56,110 nt of DNA from Shewanella marina JCM 15074. GTDB taxonomy: Bacteria; Pseudomonadota; Gammaproteobacteria; Enterobacterales; Shewanellaceae. A program made the position numbers and the translations under genes. This document shows positions 34,503-43,573 of the stretch, in pieces (positions within the stretch are counted from its first letter, which is position 1; the number at the start of each line of letters is the position of its first letter). Under the pieces are notes generated by a model that was not told where the DNA came from, ran no database searches, and saw only the letters and a list, made by a program, of their open reading frames with translations. Location: contig NZ_BALM01000027.1 in the NCBI RefSeq assembly GCF_000614975.1, positions 1-56,110 of the forward strand. The letters are read 5' to 3'.

Positions 34503-36023
34503 ATGTGTGGATTTTTTATTTCAAACAGTTCAGTCATAAATAAGTCACATGAGCCTATTATTGAAAAATGGCTAAGATTCCGTGGGCCTGATGGTTCTTC
34601 AGGCTTAATCAGTCATCATGGCTGGCAAGCCTATCACGCTCGGTTATCAATCATCGACCTAACAGCGGGCACTAACCAACCCATGCTTGACGACACTGGT
34701 GGAATGCTGGTTTTTAATGGCGAGATAGTGAACTACAAACAACTTGGCTTAAAATATTTCAACCAAGAATTTCACAGTGATACTAAACTATTAAGCCAAC
34801 TACTAAGCTTTAACAAATTAAAAATTGATGAACTGGATGGCTTTTTCGCATTTGTATACATCAATGCTTTAGGTGAATTGAGACACGCTACGCGCGACTC
34901 ATTTGGGGTCAAACCGCTTTTCTACCATCAAGATAATAATGGCATATCATTTTGCTCTGAACCCAATGTACTGAATCAACTATTTAGCTGTGAAGTTAAT
35001 CCTGATGCCATTCAAGAGTACCACGCCACAAGAGCACCTATTTTTTCAGGCTCATACTTTAAAGGGATATCCTCAATCAATCCCGGCACCTGCTTGGTTA
35101 ACGGTTGCTTTTTTGATTGCTCAACATATTTAGAACAGCATCGACAAATAAACAGCAATCACAATATTAAGTCTGCTTTAAAAACAGGTCTAACAACCCG
35201 TATGGTTGCCGACGCTCCTGTCGCACTGTTACTCAGCAGAGGGATTGATAGCAATTTGCTGAGGAGCATGGGAAATTTTAAGCAATATTACACTATTGGT
35301 TTTAGTGGCGATGACGATATTGAATATCTTCACCGCCAAGATATTGATGGCTTAACTGCAATTGAATGTCATCCAGATGATTATAAAAAAGCATTTGATT
35401 ACTTATTGCACCTACGCGGAGAACCAATGTCGGTGCCTAATGAGGTACTACTCTACCTCATCGCTAAAAAAGCTGCCGCTACGGGCATAAAAGTATTACT
35501 CTCTGGCGAAGGCGCTGATGAATTTTTTGGTGGCTATGATCGTGTGTTTAAATGGGCCCATACAGCACCTCAATTCAACTTAGATGAGTTTCTCTATCAC
35601 TATTGCTATATCCCACCTCAAAAAGACACTCCGCTATACCATCAATTTGAACATCTGTTTGCGACGACAAGATTTGAAAGCGTCTTTGAATCAGTGAGGT
35701 GGTTCTTTATTCGATACCATCTACCGATTTTATTTAGGCGCTTAGATTTTGCCTTAATGGCTGCAGGGGTTGAAGGTAGAGAACCGATTGCCAATATACA
35801 TACATTTTTAGAAGCCATTAAATGTTCACCAGATCGGCTTATGGGCGATAGTCTTGGCAAACTGCCCCTCAGAGAAATCATCAGTACATATATGGGACAA
35901 GAATTTGCCTATGAAAAGAAAGTCGGCTTTCCTGTTGATTTAACTAAAGTGTTTAACAATAGCGACAACTTAAGCTCGTATGAACTTTGGTTTAAAGAGA
36001 ATTTAAAGGTGCTAACGTTATGA
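34503..36023 (+). CDS. Divergent asparagine-synthetase-like amidotransferase
   Basis: 506-residue relative of AsnB. The class II glutaminase half looks active: Cys2 in MCGFF, RLSIIDL (residues 48-54), FNGEIVNY (71-78) and SDTK (92-95). The synthetase half keeps SGEGADEFFGGY (334-345), but the ATP-binding PP-loop reads SRGIDSN (245-251) where the normal AsnB in this window has SGGLDSS, so ordinary asparagine synthesis is doubtful. Its last bases overlap the start of a cytidylyltransferase gene by four bases, so the two act together. Such amidotransferases often amidate sugar acids or small acids in surface polysaccharide or secondary pathways. The true substrate is unknown. Confidence 0.82.
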   Translation: MCGFFISNSSVINKSHEPIIEKWLRFRGPDGSSGLISHHGWQAYHARLSIIDLTAGTNQPMLDDTGGMLVFNGEIVNYKQLGLKYFNQEFHSDTKLLSQLLSFNKLKIDELDGFFAFVYINALGELRHATRDSFGVKPLFYHQDNNGISFCSEPNVLNQLFSCEVNPDAIQEYHATRAPIFSGSYFKGISSINPGTCLVNGCFFDCSTYLEQHRQINSNHNIKSALKTGLTTRMVADAPVALLLSRGIDSNLLRSMGNFKQYYTIGFSGDDDIEYLHRQDIDGLTAIECHPDDYKKAFDYLLHLRGEPMSVPNEVLLYLIAKKAAATGIKVLLSGEGADEFFGGYDRVFKWAHTAPQFNLDEFLYHYCYIPPQKDTPLYHQFEHLFATTRFESVFESVRWFFIRYHLPILFRRLDFALMAAGVEGREPIANIHTFLEAIKCSPDRLMGDSLGKLPLREIISTYMGQEFAYEKKVGFPVDLTKVFNNSDNLSSYELWFKENLKVLTL

Positions 36024-36436
36024 TTATTGGTTATACCAGTGGTGTTTATGATCTATTTCATGTTGGTCATGTCAATATTTTACGCAATGCAAAATCGATG
36101 TGCGATAAATTAATCGTAGGAGTAACCGTAGATGAACTTGTGCTCTACAAAGGCAAGCAACCGATCATTCCATTTTATGAACGAATTGAAGTGGTAAGAG
36201 CATGTAAATATGTAGATGTTGCCATCCCACAAAATAATATGGATAAAGCCGCAGCGGCTCAAAAAAACCAAGCTGATTATCTATTTGTCGGTGATGATTG
36301 GTACAACACCGACAAATGGCAAGAGCACGAGAAGAACTTAGCCTTAATAGGCTGCAAAGTTATTTATTTTCCTTATACCCAAGGCACCTCAAGCACACTT
36401 ATAAATGAAACACTTAATGAGATAAGAGAGAAGTAA
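36020..36436 (+). CDS. Glycerol-3-phosphate cytidylyltransferase-like protein (TagD type)
   Basis: 138-residue nucleotidyltransferase. The signature GVYDLFHVGH (residues 8-17, HxGH at 14-17) binds CTP. VGDDW and the C-terminal TQGTSSTLINE, in place of the usual RTxGISTT, complete the family motifs. TagD makes CDP-glycerol, and close relatives activate other alcohols such as ribitol, ethanolamine or sugar phosphates. The gene overlaps the AsnB-like gene by four bases, and no glycosyltransferase is near, so the CDP-linked product and its use are unknown. Transcription appears to end before 36581, but no clear terminator was seen. Confidence 0.85.
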   Translation: MIIGYTSGVYDLFHVGHVNILRNAKSMCDKLIVGVTVDELVLYKGKQPIIPFYERIEVVRACKYVDVAIPQNNMDKAAAAQKNQADYLFVGDDWYNTDKWQEHEKNLALIGCKVIYFPYTQGTSSTLINETLNEIREK

Positions 36437-36580
36437 ATTTACCAGAATAATTGAATACCTTATTTCTAACCTTACTCAATTAGACATCCTTTTTATTGGC
36501 AAGTATCTGGATAACAATTAAAATTTATAGTATAAATTTATTTTTAAATCATGTTAAACAAACGACAAAGGATTTGTCTT

Positions 36581-36895
36581 ATGCCAGAGTTAACGCAATT
36601 AGTTAATGAAAAGCGTCGTTCAGTACGGATCGACATGGAAAGTGAATCACTCATCCTACATTGGTCGAATCTTGATGACCAGCCTCAAAAAATGCAGGTT
36701 CAATGTATCGATATTTCACGCTTTGGAATGCTACTGCTAGCATCAACGTCTTCTCTTGAAACTCAGCAGCAAGTTCGTATCCAAACGGCCCCATTAAGTC
36801 ACCCAAATCAATTTATCACAGCCAATGTCCGGCGTATTGAGCAAAAATCAGCACAGCGTTACCATATTGCCGTCGAGATTGAACCAGAAAATTAG
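36581..36895 (+). CDS. Stand-alone PilZ domain protein (predicted cyclic-di-GMP receptor)
   Basis: About 104 residues starting at 36581, after AAGGATTTGTCTT. A frame start 30 bases earlier lacks a ribosome site. The PilZ cyclic-di-GMP-binding motifs are seen as KRRSVRIDME (RxxxR-type, about residues 11-20) and CIDISRFGML (D-x-S-x-x-G, about 46-55). The domain fills the protein, so it probably acts as an adaptor. Its partner cannot be told. It has no obvious operon partner. Confidence 0.85.
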   Translation: MPELTQLVNEKRRSVRIDMESESLILHWSNLDDQPQKMQVQCIDISRFGMLLLASTSSLETQQQVRIQTAPLSHPNQFITANVRRIEQKSAQRYHIAVEIEPEN

Positions 36896-36968
36896 ATTAA
36901 CTTAAATTAATTCAGCCAAGATCACGGATAATTATCATTAACTAAGCCACAATATACGGCCTTAGTTA

Positions 36969-38663
36969 ATGATAGTTCTATTATCTATGTCCCTTATTCT
37001 ATTACTTACTCAACAAATGTGCTTGTACCTAGTCATTGTTTATTTGGTAAGTAAAACACCACTTTTTAAACCTTTTACAGAAGATTCGAGCCGATTACCT
37101 CATAAGGTTTTTATCTATTTCTTTTTCTCTACCTTCTGTATTATCGCAAGCTATTTTGGCGAACAAACCCAAGATGCTATCGCCAATACTCGTGCTTTAG
37201 GTGCAGTATTAGGTGGACTATTAGGCGGGCCAGTTACTGGCTTCTTTATTGGTTTAACAGGAGGAATACACCGTTATACTCTTGGCGGTTTTACCGATAT
37301 TGCCTGCACTATCTCAACCACGCTAGAAGGGTTATCAGCAGGCCTTATTAGCCGATATTTTCAAAGTATTAATAAGCGTGAGTTAATTTATCACCCTATT
37401 ATTGTATTTATTATCACTTTGTATGCTGAATTAATGCAGATGACGATTATTCTAATGGTCGCAACGCCATTTGATGAAGCATGGCGATTAGTGCAACAAA
37501 TTGCGCCGCCAATGTTATTGGTAAACTCAATAGGTGCGGCGATGTTTATGAGCATGATCCGCGATCAAAAAACCATGCAAGATAAACTGTCCTCAAATTT
37601 TACCACCCAAGCATTGCGTATTGCAGAACGTAGTGTCGGCTTATTATCGACAGGCTTTAATCCGCTCACCTGTACCCAAGTCGCCAACATTGTGCGTGAA
37701 GAAACGAAAGTCGGTGCAGTCGCCATTACTGACCGCGAAAAAATCCTCGCCTTTATTGGATTAGGTGACGACCATCATCTGCCTAATACACCAATATCAT
37801 CCCAAATAACTCTTGATGCAATCGAGCATAATCAGGTCATGTTTGCGGATGGCGTACATCAATCTTATGCATGCTCAATATCCCCACAATGTAAGTTAGG
37901 TTCAAGCTTAGTGATCCCACTCACCTGTGGTAATCAGGTGATCGGCACCATTAAATTATATGAACCTAAAAACAAATTTTTCCTCAATATTAACCGTACC
38001 TTAGGAGAAGGGATTGCAAAACTGCTGTCAAACCAGATCCAATTTGGTCGCATTGAACAACAACAGCATTTATTAGTGCAATCTGAGCTAAAACTATTAC
38101 AAGCTCAAATTAATCCTCACTTCCTATTTAATGCTTTAAATACCATTAGTGCTATCGTTAAGCGCGATCCGGAACAATCAAGAGCGCTACTCTTACAGTT
38201 ATCACAATTTCTCAGAATCAACTTAAAACGTAGCCACTCATTAGTGTCATTGAATGATGAACTTGAACATATTCAAGCTTACCTCGCCATTGAGAAAGCC
38301 CGGTTTGCAGAACAGTTGCATATTGAAATCGATATTGCAGATGAGTTACTCACACTCTATTTACCTGCGTTTACCCTGCAACCTATTATTGAAAACGCAG
38401 TTAAACACGGTACCTCTCACCTATTTGAACCGGGTCATATTCTGGTCACCGCGGAATCTGAAGGCAGCCATTTAATTTTAACCGTTAGAGATAATGCAGG
38501 GCTTTATCAAATCAATACTAAATCAGAAGGGTTAGGGATGAATATTGTCCATAAACGCATTCAAAACCTATTTGGCAATAGCTATGGTGTGCGGGTTCAA
38601 GTCGAACCGGAGCAATCAACCTCAGTCATTATTACCCTACCATTAAAGGAACAAGCGCAGTGA
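36969..38663 (+). CDS. btsS: Pyruvate-sensing histidine kinase BtsS (YehU, LytS family)
   Basis: 564-residue LytS-type kinase very like E. coli BtsS (YehU), which senses extracellular pyruvate with high affinity. Domains in order: multi-helix 5TMR-LYT sensor (about residues 1-200, with NTRALGAVLGGLLGGPVTG), GAF-like domain (about 215-355), then the histidine kinase with the phospho-acceptor in QINPHFLFNALNT (His near 384) and the ATPase with IIENAVKHG and GLGMNIV. The stop overlaps the btsR start by four bases. The start has a poor ribosome site but matches the E. coli length. Confidence 0.95.
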   Translation: MIVLLSMSLILLLTQQMCLYLVIVYLVSKTPLFKPFTEDSSRLPHKVFIYFFFSTFCIIASYFGEQTQDAIANTRALGAVLGGLLGGPVTGFFIGLTGGIHRYTLGGFTDIACTISTTLEGLSAGLISRYFQSINKRELIYHPIIVFIITLYAELMQMTIILMVATPFDEAWRLVQQIAPPMLLVNSIGAAMFMSMIRDQKTMQDKLSSNFTTQALRIAERSVGLLSTGFNPLTCTQVANIVREETKVGAVAITDREKILAFIGLGDDHHLPNTPISSQITLDAIEHNQVMFADGVHQSYACSISPQCKLGSSLVIPLTCGNQVIGTIKLYEPKNKFFLNINRTLGEGIAKLLSNQIQFGRIEQQQHLLVQSELKLLQAQINPHFLFNALNTISAIVKRDPEQSRALLLQLSQFLRINLKRSHSLVSLNDELEHIQAYLAIEKARFAEQLHIEIDIADELLTLYLPAFTLQPIIENAVKHGTSHLFEPGHILVTAESEGSHLILTVRDNAGLYQINTKSEGLGMNIVHKRIQNLFGNSYGVRVQVEPEQSTSVIITLPLKEQAQ

Positions 38664-39367
38664 TCCGCACCATTGTTGTAGATGATGAACTTTATGCACG
38701 TGAAGCACTTATCGAGCTTTTACAACCATTTAGTCAAATTGAGATTATTGCACAGTGCGCAAATGCTATTGAAGCAATGCAAAAAATTAATCAGTTAAAA
38801 CCTGATTTGGTTTTTCTCGATATTCATATGCCTAAAATTTCAGGAATGGAATTATTGGCCATGCAAGATCCTGAAAATATGCCCTATTTCGTTTTTGTCA
38901 CGGCTTATGATGAATTTGCCATTAATGCATTTGAACATCATGCGTTTGACTATCTGTTAAAGCCTGTTGAACCTCAGCGTTTACATAAAACCATCGATAA
39001 ATTGCAACTAGTCAACCATAAACAAACCATTACCGCTATTGCTCCAGAACAACTACAGCATATTCCATGCTTTAATGGCTCACGCTTAAAAGTCGTTAAA
39101 ACAGATGAAATCGAGTTTGTGATGAGTGATGTTGGCGGTGTACATGTTTATAACCAGAACGGAATGAGCCATACCCAGTTAACGCTCAAAGTATTAGAGC
39201 AAAAAACACCATTAATACGCTGTCATCGTCAATATTTAATCACGCCAGCAGCTATTAGAGAAATAGAGCTATTGGATACTGGTGCACAAATAACTACGAC
39301 ATCTGGCCAGCATGTGCCAGTGTCACGCCGTTATCTCAAAGAGCTTAAAAGCTTATTTGGATTTTAA
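38660..39367 (+). CDS. btsR: LytTR response regulator BtsR (YehT)
   Basis: 235-residue response regulator, partner of BtsS. The receiver domain (about residues 2-118) has the acidic pair VVDDE, the phospho-aspartate in VFLDIHMPK (about residue 54) and the lysine in YLLKPVE. The LytTR DNA-binding domain (about 135-235) has LIRCHRQYLITPAAI. In E. coli it activates the pyruvate transporter gene btsT. Here a CstA-family gene lies 111 bases downstream, the expected target. Confidence 0.95.
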   Translation: MIRTIVVDDELYAREALIELLQPFSQIEIIAQCANAIEAMQKINQLKPDLVFLDIHMPKISGMELLAMQDPENMPYFVFVTAYDEFAINAFEHHAFDYLLKPVEPQRLHKTIDKLQLVNHKQTITAIAPEQLQHIPCFNGSRLKVVKTDEIEFVMSDVGGVHVYNQNGMSHTQLTLKVLEQKTPLIRCHRQYLITPAAIREIELLDTGAQITTTSGQHVPVSRRYLKELKSLFGF

Positions 39368-39478
39368 CCCCGTAAATGATGCCGCTGACTAAGCTAAAAT
39401 GACCGCTTAGTCAGTTTTGCCACTATCTATTAGTACAAAAGAATAGAATGCCCGCAATTAACTTGTGGAGTATTAACA

Positions 39479-40912
39479 ATGACTTGGTTCATATTATGTG
39501 TCGCCCTACTGATAGGCGGCTATTTTATTTATGGTAAATTTGTAGAAAGAATTTTTGGTATTAAACTGGGTCGACAAACACCCGCTCATACCCAAACAGA
39601 CGGTGTGGACTATGTTCCTATGTCTAAAGGCAAAGTTTATCTAATCCAGTTATTGAATATTGCCGGTGTAGGTCCAATCTTTGGCCCAATTTTAGGTGCA
39701 TTATATGGTCCTGCAGCAATGTTATGGATTGTAATTGGTTGTATCTTTGCAGGTGCAGTACATGACTACTTCTCAGGTATGCTTTCTGTTCGTAACGGTG
39801 GCCAGTCAGTACCTAACCTTGCAGGAAAATACTTAGGTAAAGGCGCAAAGCACTTTATGAACGTATTTGCCATCATTCTACTGTTACTTGTAGGTGTGGT
39901 ATTTATCTCTGCTCCAGCAGGCTTATTAAGCAAACTAACCGGTTGGGATCTATCAATCTTTGTTGGTATTATTTTCGTATATTATTTGATTGCGACTATC
40001 GTACCTGTAGACAAAATCATTGGTCGTTTATACCCATTCTTCGGTGCACTCTTAGTATTTATGTCTGTCGGTTTGACCCTTGCACTTATCATGTCTAGTG
40101 AGCATCAAATGCTACCAGGTTATGAAATTGGTCACTTCTTCGAAAACTTAAATCCAAATGATATGCCACTTTGGCCTGCCCTATTTATTACTATTGCTTG
40201 TGGTGCAATTTCTGGCTTCCACGCAACGCAGTCACCATTGATGGCACGTTGTATTGAGAACGAACAAAATGGCCGCTTTGTATTCTACGGCGCAATGATT
40301 GGTGAAGGTATTATCGCCCTTATCTGGTGTGCACTTGCAATCTCATTCTTTGGTGGTGTTGAAGGACTAAACGCTGGTATGGGTGGTAACCCGGCTAATG
40401 TAGTGTATGAAGCATCAACAGGCTTACTCGGTGCTGTAGGCGGCTTCTTAGCAATCTTAGGTGTAATCGTACTACCGATTACTTCCGGTGATACGGCATT
40501 CCGTTCTGCTCGCCTTATTCTGTCTGAATTCTTTAAAATGCCACAAACAGAATTACCAAAGCGTTTGGTATTAGCGTTACCATTATTTGCCATCGGTGCA
40601 GTACTGACTCAAGTGGACTTCGGCGTTATCTGGCGTTACTTCGGTGTGGCGAACCAAGCAACAGCAGTAATGATGCTATGGACTGCATCTGCATATTTAA
40701 TGCGTCACGAGAAATTCCATTGGATCTGTACTGTACCTGCAATGTTTATGACCACTGTAGTCATCAGCTTTATGCTTAGCTCTACAACATTAGGTGCGGG
40801 CTTACCAATGACAATGTCAACCATTACCGGCATGATCGTTACTCTTGCGGTAACCGGTTTAGTGATGGCAAAGTGCCAGCCAAGTAAAACTCAAATTGTA
40901 GAAGAGTCGTAA
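39479..40912 (+). CDS. CstA-family transporter, likely BtsT-type pyruvate/H+ symporter
   Basis: 477-residue carbon-starvation-family transporter with many hydrophobic helices. Motifs include LLNIAGVGPIFGPILGALYGP (split near residues 57-77), VHDYFSGMLSVRNGG and SGDTAFRSARLIL. It is clearly shorter than E. coli BtsT and CstA (about 700 residues), so it belongs to a short subgroup. The preceding btsSR genes argue for pyruvate import. Peptide import, reported for CstA, is the alternative. The ribosome site is GTGGAGTATTAACA. It ends with a strong terminator at 40966. Confidence 0.9.
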   Translation: MTWFILCVALLIGGYFIYGKFVERIFGIKLGRQTPAHTQTDGVDYVPMSKGKVYLIQLLNIAGVGPIFGPILGALYGPAAMLWIVIGCIFAGAVHDYFSGMLSVRNGGQSVPNLAGKYLGKGAKHFMNVFAIILLLLVGVVFISAPAGLLSKLTGWDLSIFVGIIFVYYLIATIVPVDKIIGRLYPFFGALLVFMSVGLTLALIMSSEHQMLPGYEIGHFFENLNPNDMPLWPALFITIACGAISGFHATQSPLMARCIENEQNGRFVFYGAMIGEGIIALIWCALAISFFGGVEGLNAGMGGNPANVVYEASTGLLGAVGGFLAILGVIVLPITSGDTAFRSARLILSEFFKMPQTELPKRLVLALPLFAIGAVLTQVDFGVIWRYFGVANQATAVMMLWTASAYLMRHEKFHWICTVPAMFMTTVVISFMLSSTTLGAGLPMTMSTITGMIVTLAVTGLVMAKCQPSKTQIVEES

Positions 40913-40965
40913 TTAATCTTATAAAGATGATGCTTATCGCAAGATGAGACATATCACGAATTAAC

Positions 40966-40997
40966 AAAGCCGACTGAGATAGTCGGCTTTTTTTATT
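40966..40997 (+). terminator. Rho-independent terminator of the CstA-family gene
   Basis: AAAGCCGACT (40966-40975) and AGTCGGCTTT (40981-40990) form a ten-pair stem with a five-base loop followed by more T residues. Confidence 0.93.
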
Positions 40998-41052
40998 GAA
41001 TAAAACCTACAAAAGCCTAAGATCTAGGTAAACAAATATTAAGGATTAAAAT

Positions 41053-41433
41053 ATGTTTACTGCCCTACGCCGTCATTTAACCTTATGGTTAACCCTCGTA
41101 CTCGCCACATTCAGCTTGTCAGCCCAAGCAACGGCTATCGAAAAAGACCCTCAGCATGCTTGGCAAATGGTCAATCAAGGTGCTGTAGTCATTGATGTAA
41201 GAACTGCTGAAGAGTTCGCTAGCGGGCATTTAGAGAACGCTATCAATATCCCTTTTCAACAGATTGTGGCTGGTGCAAATCATTATAAATTAGCTAAAAA
41301 CACCCCAATCATGTTGTATTGCCGTAGCGGTAATCGCAGTGGTAAAGCTAACCAGATGCTAATCCAGCAAGGTTATACCCATACTTATAACGGTGGCGGT
41401 TACCAGACACTAATGAGTCATAAACCACAATAA
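41053..41433 (+). CDS. Periplasmic single-domain rhodanese (PspE-like)
   Basis: 126-residue sulfurtransferase domain with a signal peptide ending near QATA (residue 28). The rhodanese active loop CRSGNRSG puts the catalytic cysteine at residue 90, and VIDVRTAEEFASGHLENAINIP is the CH2A motif. PspE of E. coli has the same size and location. The thiosulfate sulfurtransferase role is inferred. It is transcribed alone. Confidence 0.9.
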   Translation: MFTALRRHLTLWLTLVLATFSLSAQATAIEKDPQHAWQMVNQGAVVIDVRTAEEFASGHLENAINIPFQQIVAGANHYKLAKNTPIMLYCRSGNRSGKANQMLIQQGYTHTYNGGGYQTLMSHKPQ

Positions 41434-41446
41434 TAATCGTAATAAT

Positions 41447-41468
41447 AAAGGGCTCAATGAGCCTTTAT
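41447..41468. terminator. Bidirectional hairpin between rhodanese and yaeQ
   Basis: GGCTCA (41451-41456) and TGAGCC (41458-41463), extended by AAAG and CTTT, form a stem with a very small loop. T-runs are short on both sides, so strength is uncertain. Confidence 0.6.
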
Positions 41469-41499
41469 TCCAATCATATTAAAGTAGTTAATGAATATA

Positions 41500-42036
41500 T
41501 TACTTTAATTGCTCTGCAATGATTTGAATCGAGTCTTGACCATTTGATAACCAAACCTCACCTTCACTAATTGAATAACTTAGTGACATTTGGCGATTGA
41601 CCATCAGTCCCATTGCTTTAACAGCATCTTCAGGAATATTGTAAACAGCTAGATTCTTATAGCGCTCTAAATTTGCTTGGTTCTTCTTCCACCATACAGG
41701 TACGCTTCTGCCACCATAGGTGTATAACACTACCTGCTTAGCGCGTGCAGATGCCTTACGTAACCATTTCTCATCAGGCTCACCAAACTCAACCCAAGTT
41801 AACACTTCATCAGCAAGGCTTTTGTCCCATAGTTCAGGCTCATCATCAGCACTTAGCCCTTTAGTAAAGGTTAAGCTTTCGCTGGCATTAAGTGCAAAGG
41901 CTAATAATCTGACCATCATACGATCGTCAGTTTCAGAAGGATGTTGGGCGATAGTAATATTGTGATCTTGGTAGTAATGCCGATCCATATCAGCAATTTG
42001 CATATCAACTTTATAAACCGTTGCTTTTAAGGCCAT
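41500..42036 (-). CDS. yaeQ: YaeQ family protein
   Basis: 178-residue YaeQ protein with a nuclease-like fold. The family was once thought to suppress RfaH loss, but that is not settled. It begins MALKATVYKVDMQIADMDRHYY and contains DRMMVRLLAFALNA and SLADEVLTWVEFGEPDEKW, the family signature. The likely active region is E/D-rich. It is not in an operon with the neighbouring genes. Confidence 0.93.
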   Translation of the reverse strand: MALKATVYKVDMQIADMDRHYYQDHNITIAQHPSETDDRMMVRLLAFALNASESLTFTKGLSADDEPELWDKSLADEVLTWVEFGEPDEKWLRKASARAKQVVLYTYGGRSVPVWWKKNQANLERYKNLAVYNIPEDAVKAMGLMVNRQMSLSYSISEGEVWLSNGQDSIQIIAEQLK

Positions 42037-42099
42037 AACTCATTAATCAAATAAAATAGTGGGCTAAGTGTAAAGTAATTGGTCAGCAATAACCTAGCA

Positions 42100-43008
42100 T
42101 TAATACTGAAATTGTTCCGCTAATAATGCAGCTTGAGGATATTGGTTAGTTAGCTTAGGAATTTGATCTTTTTGAGCTAATATTAATGTCATCCCATCAA
42201 GTAAACTAACACTCGCTAATTCAGAGATATCATAACGGTGTGCATCACGCCGAACGAATTCTAAAATAGCGGGTGCGGTATTAACGTCAAAAACGATCTG
42301 ATCAATGCTTTGCAGCACAGGTAATATACCGATAGGTAATGAATTAACCGGACGTAATGTGTCTATGATATATATTTGAGATGTCTCAGACTGCTCTATT
42401 TTGGCCTGCTCAAATAACGCTAATGTGGCATCATTAAATTGTTGGCCATTTTGTTTAAAAAAATAGCGCCAAAAAGCGCGGCGTTCACTGACACTTTGAT
42501 AATAGGCTTGGATCTCAGCTCTTTTCTGCGCGACAAAATCTAATAATAAACTGAGTTTGCTATCCAACATGGCTTCTATTTGAGCACGCAGACTGCTAGC
42601 AAATACGGGCGCGACTCCTGCTGTACTTATAGCAACCACTAATTTGTTACGATCGATAATCGCAGGCGTGATGAAATCACATAATAAAGGTGCATCAACG
42701 ACATTAACCCAGATACCTAAACTATTGGCTTGCTTGGTTAATTGACCTTGTAGTGCTGTATTAGATGTGGCGATATAGATAAGTTGATAGTGTGGGTCAA
42801 TATCTGTTAGGCAAACTTCACGTTGATAAAGTTGGATACGACCAGTGGACGATAAGGTTTCAATTTCAGTTGATATTTGCGGTGCAATGACAGTGATTTG
42901 AGCTTGAGTTCGCGCTAATAGCGTTAATTTTCGACTGGCAACTTGACCTGCACCAATGATTAAAATATTGGTTTTACTGGTATCAATAAATAACGGGTAA
43001 TACTGCAT
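42100..43008 (-). CDS. Siroheme synthase N-terminal domain protein (precorrin-2 dehydrogenase/ferrochelatase)
   Basis: About 302 residues starting at 43008, behind TGGTGA. The longer frame to 43038 has no site. The first 150 residues are a Rossmann domain beginning MQYYPLFIDTSKTNILIIGAGQVASRKL, as in the CysG N-terminal half and yeast Met8p, which turns precorrin-2 into siroheme through dehydrogenation and iron insertion. The methyltransferase half of CysG is absent. The C-terminal 110 residues form an additional uncharacterised region. The uroporphyrinogen methyltransferase must be encoded elsewhere. Confidence 0.87.
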   Translation of the reverse strand: MQYYPLFIDTSKTNILIIGAGQVASRKLTLLARTQAQITVIAPQISTEIETLSSTGRIQLYQREVCLTDIDPHYQLIYIATSNTALQGQLTKQANSLGIWVNVVDAPLLCDFITPAIIDRNKLVVAISTAGVAPVFASSLRAQIEAMLDSKLSLLLDFVAQKRAEIQAYYQSVSERRAFWRYFFKQNGQQFNDATLALFEQAKIEQSETSQIYIIDTLRPVNSLPIGILPVLQSIDQIVFDVNTAPAILEFVRRDAHRYDISELASVSLLDGMTLILAQKDQIPKLTNQYPQAALLAEQFQY

Positions 43009-43132
43009 TAAATCACCATAGATTAATAACATCATCAATAAATCAACAGCCGAAAGCTCAAACTAGCATAAAGTCAGTCTGTCGTAATAGTTGAATTATT
43101 AATAAGTTATATACGCTAATTTAGTAGAGTAG

Positions 43133-43447
43133 TTATTTAATGGATTTAACTTTCTCAGCACTACAATGCCAACATAAATCAAAACTAGCATCGTTTATCT
43201 CATGACATTTTAAACATTGCCAGTCTGGAGTTTGTACATCTAAATTAGCTAATTGAATTAGCGCATTTTCACTGTCTAGTTCATCAACCCATAACTCTAC
43301 ACTTTGTACGTCTGTTGGTAACTCACCAACCCCACCTAATAATGCCTCACCGCGCAGCTCAACCTGAATCCCTTTTGCTTCTAGCATGCCTTTCCATGTA
43401 TGCGCTTGCAGTAAGTTACCACTTGCTACCCTCTGCTTTCGTTGCAT
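43133..43447 (-). CDS. DUF2007 protein with C-terminal zinc ribbon
   Basis: About 104 residues from ATG 43447 (an ATG 12 bases upstream is also possible). The N-terminal DUF2007 domain (about residues 6-70: ASGNLLQAHTWKGMLEAKGI, ALLGGVGELPTDVQSVELWV) is a small fold with a suggested but unproven signalling role. The C-terminus holds a zinc ribbon CLKCHEINDASFDLCWHC. It lies alone downstream of secF, separated from it by a terminator. Confidence 0.82.
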   Translation of the reverse strand: MQRKQRVASGNLLQAHTWKGMLEAKGIQVELRGEALLGGVGELPTDVQSVELWVDELDSENALIQLANLDVQTPDWQCLKCHEINDASFDLCWHCSAEKVKSIK

Positions 43448-43521
43448 AATGTCTACCATTAATTGTCGCCAAACTCGATATTAACATATTTACAACAATA
43501 AAACCTAGCTGCCAATGAGCA

Positions 43522-43550
43522 TAAAAAAAGCCATCTCAATTGAGATGGCT
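43522..43550 (-). terminator. Rho-independent terminator of the tgt-yajC-secDF operon
   Basis: On the minus strand AGCCATCTCA (43550-43541) and TGAGATGGCT (43538-43529) make a ten-pair stem followed by seven T residues, 23 bases after the secF stop. Confidence 0.93.
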
Positions 43551-43573
43551 TAATCGTACTAAGAGCTGAAAGT

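Noticed and set aside
34503..36023. AsnB-like gene as a decaying pseudogene
   Set aside because: The frame is intact over 506 codons, the glutaminase site is preserved and the overlap with the next gene is tight. The altered PP-loop is therefore reported as a functional oddity instead.
40285..40593. 102-residue antisense frame inside the CstA-family gene
   Set aside because: Shadow of the coding strand: low-complexity Pro/Ala/Ser/Thr composition and no start signal.
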